From the NCBI GenBank assembly GCA_028874905.1, contig JAPPGZ010000055.1, positions 1 to 32,101 on the forward strand: a DNA stretch of 32,101 bases. Reading direction: 5' to 3'. Positions within the stretch are counted from its first letter, which is position 1. Each line of letters opens with the position of its first letter. Under the pieces are notes generated by a model. It saw only the letters and a program-made list of their open reading frames with translations. It searched no databases and was not told where the DNA came from. Of this stretch, positions 16,652 to 24,808 are shown piece by piece. The translations under genes and the position numbers were made by a program. This DNA comes from Gemmatimonadota bacterium. GTDB lineage: Bacteria; Gemmatimonadota; Gemmatimonadetes; Longimicrobiales; Gaopeijiaceae.

Positions 16652-18069
16652 TCCTCGGACTCCGGGGCCGGGAAGTAGTAGGTCATGTTGTCGAAGTCGA
16701 TCGTCCAGGAGCCGAGGGGCCAGAGGTACTGGTGGGACATCAGGGCATCCATCATGAAGCCGCTCGCCCAGAAGGGATCCTCCTCCACGAAGACGTTGCC
16801 CAACGCCTGGGTGGGGCCCATCACGAGGCCGTTGAGGCCGTGGGACTCGATGGAGGTCCAGAAGTAGGGAGTGCCTGCGATGTCGGTGGTTTCGAGGCCG
16901 AGGAGTTCGACGGTTTCGTCAACGACGATCATGGGCATGCTCATTGCGAGCCCGGAGTCCATGAAGTAGTTGATCTCGTGGCCGTTCAGGTCGCCCTTCG
17001 CGTACATGAGGTGCGTGGCTGCCATGAAGAAGGGGGCTTCGAGAGGCGGGGTGTCGAAGTCCGTCATGACCTCGGCGAGGGCTTCGGGGGTGCGTTCGCG
17101 GAGGGTGATGCGGCGGTTGTCGTAGTCCATCGTGCTCAGGAACTGCTTGAGCAGCTGCGTGGTGAGGACGCCGTCGCTCGTCTGGCCGAGCTCCTTCCAG
17201 GTGGCGCCGACGACGGGGACGTTGGTGAGGGTGACGTCGCCCATGGTGACCGCTTCGGCGACTCCGAGGGGCTCTTCGACGGTCTGGCCGCCGGTGTAGG
17301 CGTAGGTCGCCTCGCGGTTGGCGAGGGTGGTCAGGCCGAGGCTCGCGTAGATGCCCTTGTCGAGGTAGAGGCGGTCGCCGCCCGTGTCGAGGATCAGAGA
17401 GACGGTCTGGCCGTTGACTTCCAGGTCGACGATGGGAAGGGCGCCGGGCCGGGTGATGTCGTTGGTCATCGGGAGGTGGGAGATGCGCTCGTCGCTTGCC
17501 CACTCGATGCCGTAGGGCTCGCCCTCGAAGGCCTGCATGTATTCGAGGAGGCTCGACACCTGCTCACCCTCGGCGGCGGGCGGGAGCGCGCGCGCGCTGG
17601 CGAACTGGTTGGTCTGGTACAGGGTGAGGGTCAGGCCCTGCAGCGCCCGGTTGCGGTGCTCGGAGCCGGCTTCGGTGAGGTCCATCAGCCTGTGGTAGAG
17701 GGTCTCGGCGCGGGTGTAGTCACCGAGGACATAGGCCAGGCGCGCAGCGAGCTGCAGGTCGTCGACGTTGGATGATGAGGGGTCGGCGAGGGGCGCGATG
17801 ACCTCGTCGGCCTCCCACATGTTGCCGAGCTTGAAGAGGATGTCGGCGTAGGCCCAGCGGGCGTCTTCGTCGTCGGGGTCGGCGGCGAAGGCGTCCGCGC
17901 GGGCGGGGAGGGCAGCTTCGACGTCGGACCTGAGCCGGAAGTCGTCCTCTTCAGCTGCGGCTTGCCTGTAGGTGGGTTCGCCGGCGGTGTCGGCCTGGCA
18001 GGCCCAGGTGGCGAGGCAGGCCGGGATTGTCGTTAGCGTGATTGCGGCGATCCGCAACTTGCGTGTCAT
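16648..18069 (-). CDS. TPR/aspartyl protease-like lipoprotein
   Basis: A 473-residue protein. The N-terminus MTRKLRIAA... leads to a lipobox ATWAC near residue 22, so it is probably a lipoprotein. A TPR-like helical region (about 50-150) includes ARWAYADILFKLGN and GDYTRAETLYHRL. A retropepsin/pepsin-like domain follows, with DTG in LILDTGGD (about 225) and a second DSG in YFMDSGLA (about 368), which could form the two catalytic Asp halves. ATG 18069 has AAGGAG about 7 nt upstream and is preferred over ATG 18111. It heads the leftward operon, across a 94-bp intergenic region from the rightward CocE gene. The role is probably periplasmic peptide cleavage; activity is unproven. Confidence 0.78.
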   Translation of the reverse strand: MTRKLRIAAITLTTIPACLATWACQADTAGEPTYRQAAAEEDDFRLRSDVEAALPARADAFAADPDDEDARWAYADILFKLGNMWEADEVIAPLADPSSSNVDDLQLAARLAYVLGDYTRAETLYHRLMDLTEAGSEHRNRALQGLTLTLYQTNQFASARALPPAAEGEQVSSLLEYMQAFEGEPYGIEWASDERISHLPMTNDITRPGALPIVDLEVNGQTVSLILDTGGDRLYLDKGIYASLGLTTLANREATYAYTGGQTVEEPLGVAEAVTMGDVTLTNVPVVGATWKELGQTSDGVLTTQLLKQFLSTMDYDNRRITLRERTPEALAEVMTDFDTPPLEAPFFMAATHLMYAKGDLNGHEINYFMDSGLAMSMPMIVVDETVELLGLETTDIAGTPYFWTSIESHGLNGLVMGPTQALGNVFVEEDPFWASGFMMDALMSHQYLWPLGSWTIDFDNMTYYFPAPESEE

Positions 18070-18163
18070 CGGATGCTCCTTGTCGATTGGTATCCACATC
18101 AGTGTACACACCTACGGCAGCATCTCAAGTTCGGTTGCGGGCAGATGCGGCAGCGAGCTCACA
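18070..18163. promoter_or_regulatory. shared divergent promoter region
   Basis: Only 94 bp separate the start codons of two divergent hydrolase gene sets, so both promoters must lie here or in the flanking coding ends. An 8-bp palindrome, GTGTACAC (18102-18109), lies slightly left of the middle and could be an operator half or a chance match. The leftward gene has an AAGGAG ribosome site at the edge; the rightward gene has only a weak GAG. No convincing -35/-10 boxes are visible. Confidence 0.45.
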
Positions 18164-20053
18164 ATGTCTACTCAAATACTCATATACTCACTCGTCTTCC
18201 TCGCACTCCTGGCCACCGCCGCCCCCGTCGGCGCCCAGGACGAGGTCATGACGCGGTATCCCTACGAGGACCGCGCCGACCTCGACCTCGCGGCCGTCTT
18301 CGAGCCCAAGTGGGACGTCATGGTGCCGATGCGCGACGGCGTGCGCCTCCACACCGAGATCTACATCCCGCGGGGTCAGTCCGAGCCGCTTCCGATCATG
18401 CTCGAGCGCACGCCCTACTACGCCAACCCGCAGGAGCAGGAGTACTCGATCCGGCTGGATTGGTACGAGGAGTTCTTCGACGAGGGCTACATCTTCGTCC
18501 TGCAGGACCTGCGCGGGCGCTACGAGTCCGAGGGCGAATTCGTCACCCTGCGTCCCAACCGCAAGCCCGACGACGTCGACGGCACGGACGAGTCCACCGA
18601 CTTCTACGACACGATCGAGTGGCTGGTTAACAACGTGCCCGGCAACAACGGCCGCGTGGGCACGTGGGGCATCTCGTACGGCGGCTTCCTGGCCACGCGC
18701 GCGATGGTCGACCCCCACCCCGCCCTGGCCGCGGTCTCACCGCAGGCGACCTGCGCCGACATGTTCATCGGCGACGACTTCCACCACAACGGCGCCTTCC
18801 GGTTCAGCTACGCGTACGAGGCGGCGGTGCGGTTCGAGATGCCCCCGGAGCTGTGGCCCCCCGAGGGCGCGTGGGACAAGTACACGCGCTACCTGGAGAT
18901 GGGCCCGCTTTCCCGGGTCACCGAGGTCCTGAACGGCAATTCGCGCATGTGGAACGACTACGTGGCGCATCCCAACATGGACGAGTACTGGGAGACGGAG
19001 ATGTGCGGCGTCTTCCCGTATCTGCAGGGCATGACCGTGCCTGCGCTTCATGTCACCGGCTGGTGGGACGCCGAGGACTTCTACGGTCCCATCGAGGTCT
19101 ACAAGCAGCTGGAGGCGGACGACGACGACAACGAGAACTTCCTCGTGCTCGGCCCCTGGCGGCACGGAGGCTGGACCTTCGAGGAAGTCGGCCGGCAGGT
19201 TCTCGACTTCGACCTGGAGAGCGAGACCGCTCGCTTTTTCCGCGACGAGATCCACGCCCCCTGGTTCGCCTACTGGCTGAAGGACAAGGGCTCTCTGCCC
19301 GCCGCCGAGGCGATCACCTTCCAGACCGGCTCCAACGAGTGGAAGCAGTACGACAGCTGGCCCGCCGAGGGCATGGTGCCGCGCAACGTTTACCTGCGCG
19401 CCGACGGCGTCGTCTCGTTCGATCCGCCGCCCGCGTCCGAGGGCGACGACACCGCCTACGACGAGTACGTCTCCGACCCCGACAACCCGGTCCCGTTCCA
19501 GTACCGGCCGATCCACTACGATCGCTGGCACTACTGGCAGGCCGAGGACCAGCGCTTCGTAGACGGCCGCCCCGATGTTCTGACCTGGGAGTCGGAGCCG
19601 CTCGAGGAGGGATTTGCGATCACCGGCGATATCGTGGCCCACCTCTACGCCTCGACCAGCGGCAGCGGTGCCGACTGGATCGTGAAGCTGATCGATGTCT
19701 ACCCCGACGATCACCCCAACCCGGCGCTGCGGGGCTACCAGTACATGGTCGCCGGCGAAGTCTTCCGCGCCCGCTTCCGCAACAGCTTTCGCGTGCCCGA
19801 GCCGGTCGTGCCGAACGAGATCACCCCGTACACGATCAGCCTGCGCGACCGCGATCACCGCTTCCTGACGGGTCACAGGATCATGGTGCAGGTGCAGAGC
19901 ACGTGGTTCCCGGTGATCGATCGCAATCCGCAGACGTGGGTGCCGAACATCTTCGAGGCGGTCGAGGGGGACTTCGCGAAGTCGACAAAGCGGGTTTTCC
20001 GGTCGGCGGCGCATCCGACGCACGTGACGGTGCTGGTGAATCCGGGGGGGTAG
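18164..20053 (+). CDS. CocE/NonD (X-Pro dipeptidyl-peptidase-like) hydrolase 1, secreted
   Basis: A 629-residue protein. ATG 18164 starts a clear export signal (MSTQILIYSLVFLALLATA, cleavage near VGAQ); longer upstream frames would run through the divergent promoter and are rejected. The alpha/beta-hydrolase triad is visible: Ser170 in GISYGG, Asp near 301 in GWWDAED and His near 332 in GPWRHGG. The C-terminal jelly-roll region (LYASTSGSGADWIVKLIDVYPD) is typical of CocE and alpha-amino-acid ester hydrolases. Such enzymes cleave esters, X-Pro peptides or acyl groups. It is the first gene of the rightward set and a paralogue of the next gene, 87 bp downstream. Confidence 0.87.
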   Translation: MSTQILIYSLVFLALLATAAPVGAQDEVMTRYPYEDRADLDLAAVFEPKWDVMVPMRDGVRLHTEIYIPRGQSEPLPIMLERTPYYANPQEQEYSIRLDWYEEFFDEGYIFVLQDLRGRYESEGEFVTLRPNRKPDDVDGTDESTDFYDTIEWLVNNVPGNNGRVGTWGISYGGFLATRAMVDPHPALAAVSPQATCADMFIGDDFHHNGAFRFSYAYEAAVRFEMPPELWPPEGAWDKYTRYLEMGPLSRVTEVLNGNSRMWNDYVAHPNMDEYWETEMCGVFPYLQGMTVPALHVTGWWDAEDFYGPIEVYKQLEADDDDNENFLVLGPWRHGGWTFEEVGRQVLDFDLESETARFFRDEIHAPWFAYWLKDKGSLPAAEAITFQTGSNEWKQYDSWPAEGMVPRNVYLRADGVVSFDPPPASEGDDTAYDEYVSDPDNPVPFQYRPIHYDRWHYWQAEDQRFVDGRPDVLTWESEPLEEGFAITGDIVAHLYASTSGSGADWIVKLIDVYPDDHPNPALRGYQYMVAGEVFRARFRNSFRVPEPVVPNEITPYTISLRDRDHRFLTGHRIMVQVQSTWFPVIDRNPQTWVPNIFEAVEGDFAKSTKRVFRSAAHPTHVTVLVNPGG

Positions 20054-20140
20054 GACAATGCAACGGGATTGAGGGCTGCGCCGCGACCACCTAGTCTGCC
20101 CGTAGGACTTTTGCTTGCTGCCTTTAAAAGGAGGCGCATC

Positions 20141-21961
20141 ATGTCAGGAACTGATCATCATTCCCCTGTGTCTGGCCGACCGTCCGCGTTGGTGTCAGGC
20201 CTATCGGCCGTGGCGCTCGGCGTTATCGCATTCGTCCTTTCCGCCACGCCATCCTCTCCGGCCTCCGCACAAACCGCCCAGGTCAAGCGCATGTTCGATG
20301 TCCGCACGCCCATGCGCGACGGGGTCGAGCTATCCTCCGACGTGTGGATGCCGGCCGAGGGCGGACCGTTCCCGATCATCATTGTCCGGACGCCGTACCT
20401 GAAGACGATGGCCATTGGGACCTTCACGCTGGCGGGCTGGGCCACCTACTTCGCCGAGCGCGGCTACGCAGTCGTCATGCAGGATGTCCGCGGTCGCGGT
20501 GATTCGGACGGAAAGTTCGACTTCTTCTTCCAGGAGGGCGAGGACGGATACGACACGATCGAATGGATGGCGTCGCAGCCGTGGTCGAACGGCGACGTGT
20601 GCACCGCAGGCGTGTCCTACCTGGGGACCGACCAGTGGCTGGCGGCGCGGGAGCATCCTCCTTCGCTGAGATGCATGGTCGCCACGGCCGCCGCCGGGCG
20701 CTGGATGCACGAGCTGCCCTACTACGGCGGGGCGTGGATGATGGCCTGGGCGCTGGACTGGATCAACGGGACGTCGGGGCGGAACACACAGACCGCCAAC
20801 GCGGCCGGAATCGACATGGAGTCCGTTTACTGGCACCGCCCGCTCATAACGCAGGACGAGGCGATGGGCCGTGACATGCCGCTCTTCAACGACTTCCTCG
20901 AGAACTCCACGATGAACGAGTACTGGAATCGTCTCCACTTCACCGAGGAGGACTTCCGGGAGCTCGACCTGCCGGTCCTCCACGTGACGGGCTGGTTCGA
21001 CGGCGACCAGCCGGGCGCCATGTTCTACTGGGACGGAATGATGGCCCATTCACCGGCTGCGGACGAGCAGTACATGCTGTCCGGCCCTTGGGGTCATGCC
21101 GAGACCTTCATCGGCGGCACCCTCACGCTCGGCGACATGGAGTTCGAGCCCCACGCACTCATCGACAACAAGGCGGAGCACCTCGCATTCTTCGACCACT
21201 ACCTGAAGGGCTCCGCTGACAGCTATGACCAGCCGCGGGCGCGTATCTACGTGGTCGGCGCCGAAGAGTGGCGCGAGTTCGACGAATACCCGCCGGCCGA
21301 CATCCAGGCGACCAGCCTGTACCTGTCAAGCGGCGGAAGGGCGAATTCGATCGTCGGCGACGGGGCGCTCGCATGGGCACCGCCGGACGCGGATTCGCCG
21401 CCCGACCGGTTCACCTTCGACCCGCAGCGGCCGGTCCCCGCTTCCGTCGGCGCCATGCCGCTCGGCGAGGATCGGACGCCGCTGCACCGCCGCGACGACG
21501 TCCTGGTCTACACGAGCGAGGAGATTCAGGAGGCCGTGGAGGTCGTGGGCCGCGTCGTGATCGAGTTCCACGCGGCCACGGACGCGCGCGACACCGACTT
21601 CGTCGCGAACATCATGGATGTCTATCCCGACGGCAGGGCGGTCAAGCTCGGCCCCAACATCGGCGTCGTGCGCGCCCGCTACCGGAACGGGTTCGACCGG
21701 GAGGAGCTGCTCACCCCCGGCGAAGTCGCGCGTTACGAGATCGACCTGGGCCACATCGCGCATTCGTTCCAACCGGGTCACAAAATCCGGATCGATCTGA
21801 CGAGCAGCGCGTATCCGCATGTCGCTCCGAATCAGAACACCGGCAACCCGGTCGCGACGGACACGGAGTGGAACACCGCGCGGCAGATCATTTATCACAG
21901 CATGGAATACCCGTCGCGGATCATTCTGCCGGTGCGGGGAAGGCGGCGAGCTACGGAGTAG
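20141..21961 (+). CDS. CocE/NonD (X-Pro dipeptidyl-peptidase-like) hydrolase 2, secreted
   Basis: A 606-residue paralogue of the preceding gene. ATG 20141 has a near-perfect ribosome site (AAAAGGAGG) 7 nt upstream, which decides it over the ATG at 20069. An export signal ends near ASAQ (about residue 45). The triad is Ser158 in GVSYLG, Asp near 287 in GWFDGDQ and His near 319 in GPWGHAE. The C-terminal jelly roll includes DTDFVANIMDVYPDG. The lid region between nucleophile and Asp differs strongly from hydrolase 1, suggesting a different substrate. It may have its own promoter in the 87-bp gap and runs straight into the membrane-protein gene. Confidence 0.88.
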   Translation: MSGTDHHSPVSGRPSALVSGLSAVALGVIAFVLSATPSSPASAQTAQVKRMFDVRTPMRDGVELSSDVWMPAEGGPFPIIIVRTPYLKTMAIGTFTLAGWATYFAERGYAVVMQDVRGRGDSDGKFDFFFQEGEDGYDTIEWMASQPWSNGDVCTAGVSYLGTDQWLAAREHPPSLRCMVATAAAGRWMHELPYYGGAWMMAWALDWINGTSGRNTQTANAAGIDMESVYWHRPLITQDEAMGRDMPLFNDFLENSTMNEYWNRLHFTEEDFRELDLPVLHVTGWFDGDQPGAMFYWDGMMAHSPAADEQYMLSGPWGHAETFIGGTLTLGDMEFEPHALIDNKAEHLAFFDHYLKGSADSYDQPRARIYVVGAEEWREFDEYPPADIQATSLYLSSGGRANSIVGDGALAWAPPDADSPPDRFTFDPQRPVPASVGAMPLGEDRTPLHRRDDVLVYTSEEIQEAVEVVGRVVIEFHAATDARDTDFVANIMDVYPDGRAVKLGPNIGVVRARYRNGFDREELLTPGEVARYEIDLGHIAHSFQPGHKIRIDLTSSAYPHVAPNQNTGNPVATDTEWNTARQIIYHSMEYPSRIILPVRGRRRATE

Positions 21962-21970
21962 GTGCGTTTC

Positions 21971-23158
21971 ATGGATCGGATGCGTGGGGGACACAACCCG
22001 GATGCCATGCCGTGGTATCTGACTGCGGTGCTCTTCGCGTCCACGAGCGTCATCGTCGGGATCATCTGGGATATCTCGTGGCACCGTACGATCGGGCGCG
22101 ACACCTTCTGGACGCCAGCCCACCTCGCAGTCTACGCCGGCGGGCTGGCGGCCGGCCTGTCGTGCGGCTGGCTGGCCCTGAAGACGACCTTTTCCGGCAC
22201 TGGCACCGAGGTCGGGCGGTCGGTGCGCATGTGGGGCTTTCGCGCGCCGCTGGGGGCCTGGGTGGCGATCTGGGGCGCGATCGCGATGCTCACCTCCGCG
22301 CCTCTCGACGACTGGTGGCACAACGCCTACGGGCTCGATGTCGAGATCCTGAGTCCGCCACATGTGGTCTTGGCCCTGGGCATCTGCTCGATCCAGCTCG
22401 GGGCCCTGCTCATGGCGCTGTCGTGGCAGAATCGGGCGTCGGAGCGCGGACAGCGTCGGCTGGGCTTCGCCTATGCATACAGCGCCGGGATGCTGCTGCT
22501 GACGCTCGCGGTGCTGATGCTGGAGTACTCGTTCCCGAACGACTGGCGCGGACCTGTGTTCCACATGATTTCGGCGGGGGTTTACCCGGTGGTACTCTTC
22601 GCGGTGGGCCGGGCCGCACGGCTTCGCTGGCCCGCCACCTGGACGGCACTGGTCTACATGGGCGTCACCCTGGTCATGATGTGGATCCTGCCCCTCTTTC
22701 CTGCCGAGCCGCTGCTCGCGCCCATCCTGCGGGACGTGGATGCGATGGTCGCGCCCGAGTTCCCCCTTGTATTGGTCGTTCCCGCGATCGCGCTCGACAT
22801 GCTCCTGAGGAGGGGCTCGCAGCCCGGCCGGGCACCGGCTCGGCGTTCGGCGGACTGGGGGCTCGCCGCGCTCGGTTCGGTCGTGTTCGTCGGCCTCTTC
22901 GGCGTGGTGCACTGGTATTTCGGCGAATTCATGCTCTCCGAGGCGTCCCGCAACTACTTCTTCCAGGGTGACACCTGGGGATACAACAACGCCCCGGGTC
23001 CCTGGCAGAACGAGTTCTGGGGCGGCGGTCGGTTCGCGGGCGGAGAGATCTCGGTCCCGGACTTCCTGGCGAGAGCATGGTGGGCGCTGCCGATCGGATT
23101 CGCGTCGGCGCGCGTCGGTCTTTGGGTGGGCAATTGGATGCTGGCGGTCCGCAGGTGA
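21971..23158 (+). CDS. polytopic membrane protein, unknown function
   Basis: A 395-residue protein with about eight to nine hydrophobic segments. Conserved-looking aromatic and His motifs lie at the membrane borders: WDISWHRTIGRD, TPAHLAVYAGG, DDWWHNAYG and PPHVVLALG. I do not recognise a named family. GTG 21962 directly after the previous stop and ATG 21971 are both possible; I use ATG 21971 because AGGTG lies about 6 nt before it. It overlaps the next gene by 4 nt (GTGA), so the two are almost certainly a functional pair. Clustered His and Trp in membrane segments suggest metal or cofactor binding, but that is inference. Confidence 0.65.
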   Translation: MDRMRGGHNPDAMPWYLTAVLFASTSVIVGIIWDISWHRTIGRDTFWTPAHLAVYAGGLAAGLSCGWLALKTTFSGTGTEVGRSVRMWGFRAPLGAWVAIWGAIAMLTSAPLDDWWHNAYGLDVEILSPPHVVLALGICSIQLGALLMALSWQNRASERGQRRLGFAYAYSAGMLLLTLAVLMLEYSFPNDWRGPVFHMISAGVYPVVLFAVGRAARLRWPATWTALVYMGVTLVMMWILPLFPAEPLLAPILRDVDAMVAPEFPLVLVVPAIALDMLLRRGSQPGRAPARRSADWGLAALGSVVFVGLFGVVHWYFGEFMLSEASRNYFFQGDTWGYNNAPGPWQNEFWGGGRFAGGEISVPDFLARAWWALPIGFASARVGLWVGNWMLAVRR

Positions 23159-24699
23159 GGCGCGCCCTGCTGCTTGTCGCGGGGCTCTACCTGACGACCG
23201 CGGGACACGTCGGCAGCAAGAACGTTTTCTTCGCGGGCGACGCCGGGCCCTACCCCGTATCCGTCGTCGTCCGTCCGCCCGATGTCGTTCCCGGCCTGGC
23301 GGAGATTTCGGTGCGGATACCGGGTGGCGAGGGCGAAGTCGAGCGGGTGACCGTGCGCCCCGTGCGCTGGGATGCCGCACCCGAAGGAGGAGCGCCGCCG
23401 CCGGACCCCGCCGTGCCCGTACCTGGCGATCCGGAGCTCTACAGCGCCGAGCTCTGGCTGATGACCGTGGGCGCCTACCGCATCGAAGTGACCGTGGAAG
23501 GTGCGCGGGGGGCGGGTACCGCGTCCGTGCCCGTGACCTCGGTCATGCTGGGTGTGCTCGACATGCCTCCCGTGCTGGGCGCGGTGCTCCTGCTGCTGGG
23601 GGGACTGCTACTCGCGGGGGCGGTGTCGATCGCTGGCGCGGCCGTACGCGAGAGTCGCCTGGGGCCCGACGAGACAGTGCAAACGACGCAGCGGCGCTGG
23701 GGGTGGTTCGCGATGGCATGCGCCGCCGCGCTGCTGCTGACCGGGGCGTACTGGGGGAACGCCTGGTGGGATGCGGTCGACCGGGATGTGCGCGGCGGAA
23801 TCTTCGAGCGCCTGGTCGTGGAGGGCGTGGTGACCGGCGATAGCGGCTCGCCCGTGCTCGAGGTTCGGATCACGGATCCGTCCTGGCTGGGCCGGAACTG
23901 GAGTCCCTTGGTGCCCGACCACGGCAAGCTCATGCACATGTTCGTGGTCGGCGCGCCCGACATGAACGCCTTCGCGCACGTTCACCCGGTGCCGGTGGAC
24001 TCGGCCACCTTCCGCGTTCCCTGGCCGGGCCTGCCGCCGGGGGATTACCGCATCTACGGCGATATCGTGCACGAATCCGGGTTCGCGCAGACGGTTGTTG
24101 ATACGGTGCTGGTGGATGCGGGGGCGCTGGTGTCCGGTGAGGTGCTGGTCTCCCCTGAGGCGCTTGCAGAGGGGGGATCGGTCGGCGTGCTGGAAGCCGA
24201 CGTGGACGATTCGTCATGGAGCGGGACGGCTGCTCCGCTGTCTGTCTCCGGCACCTCAGCGCCGCTGTCGGACGGATCGAGCCTGCTCTGGCTCGGTTCT
24301 CAGGAACTCCGCGTCGACGAAGAGATCGTGCTTTCGTTCGCGGTGCGGGACCCGAGCGGAGAACCCGCGGCGCTCGAGCCCTATATGGGGATGATCAGCC
24401 ACGCGGCGCTCACGCGCGACGATGGCTCGGTGTTCGTGCACCTTCACCCGGCAGGCACAATCTCGATGGGCTCGCTGTCCGTGCTGACACCTGGTATGCA
24501 GCCGATGGCGGAGGATGGCCAGCGGGACCGCGACGTGGTCGACGAAGGGGCAGATGTGGGCCAGATGGGCGCCGACGATGCCGGCACCGTGGAGTTCCCG
24601 TACGCCTTCCCCCAGCCGGGCGATTACACGATCTGGGTTCAGGTGAAGCGGGCCGGAGAAGTGCTTACGGGTGCGTTCCGAGTGCGGGTGACGGAGTAG
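23155..24699 (+). CDS. His-rich membrane-anchored protein with duplicated YtkA-like regions
   Basis: A 514-residue protein starting at GTG 23155 inside the preceding stop codon. A signal-like N-terminus (RRALLLVAGLYLTTAGHVGS) is followed by an extracytoplasmic beta domain. Two membrane helices follow (about 139-163 and 183-204). Two related extracytoplasmic regions come next, each with His clusters: HGKLMHMF (about 256) with AHVHP (about 272), and GMISHAAL (about 411) with VHLHPAG (about 427). The pattern resembles YtkA/CopC-like domains, some of which bind copper. With its coupled partner it could handle a metal ion. An in-frame ATG at 23077 is less likely since it would hide the signal peptide. 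Confidence 0.65.
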   Translation: MRRALLLVAGLYLTTAGHVGSKNVFFAGDAGPYPVSVVVRPPDVVPGLAEISVRIPGGEGEVERVTVRPVRWDAAPEGGAPPPDPAVPVPGDPELYSAELWLMTVGAYRIEVTVEGARGAGTASVPVTSVMLGVLDMPPVLGAVLLLLGGLLLAGAVSIAGAAVRESRLGPDETVQTTQRRWGWFAMACAAALLLTGAYWGNAWWDAVDRDVRGGIFERLVVEGVVTGDSGSPVLEVRITDPSWLGRNWSPLVPDHGKLMHMFVVGAPDMNAFAHVHPVPVDSATFRVPWPGLPPGDYRIYGDIVHESGFAQTVVDTVLVDAGALVSGEVLVSPEALAEGGSVGVLEADVDDSSWSGTAAPLSVSGTSAPLSDGSSLLWLGSQELRVDEEIVLSFAVRDPSGEPAALEPYMGMISHAALTRDDGSVFVHLHPAGTISMGSLSVLTPGMQPMAEDGQRDRDVVDEGADVGQMGADDAGTVEFPYAFPQPGDYTIWVQVKRAGEVLTGAFRVRVTE

Positions 24700-24761
24700 A
24701 TACCCGACGTGCCCCCTGTAACCGCCGTCCTCGTCTGGGAACTGTCTTGTATGGATAATGC

Positions 24762-24779
24762 GTAAAATATGTATTTTAC
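24762..24779. terminator. AT-rich palindrome between convergent genes
   Basis: GTAAAATA, then TG, then TATTTTAC: a perfect 8-bp inverted repeat within a short AT-rich stretch (about 24745-24785). It lies in the 109-bp gap between the convergent His-rich protein and propeller protein genes. It lacks a GC-rich stem, so it is not a typical intrinsic terminator; it could end transcription in both directions or bind a protein. Its composition contrasts strongly with the surrounding DNA. Confidence 0.35.
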
Positions 24780-24808
24780 ATAATGTCACCCACCAAGTAG
24801 ATCGTTCC

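Noticed and set aside
21326..23380. A 684-codon minus-strand frame across hydrolase 2 and the membrane protein
   Set aside because: It crosses two well-supported genes on the other strand and is rich in Arg/Pro/His without any recognisable motif.
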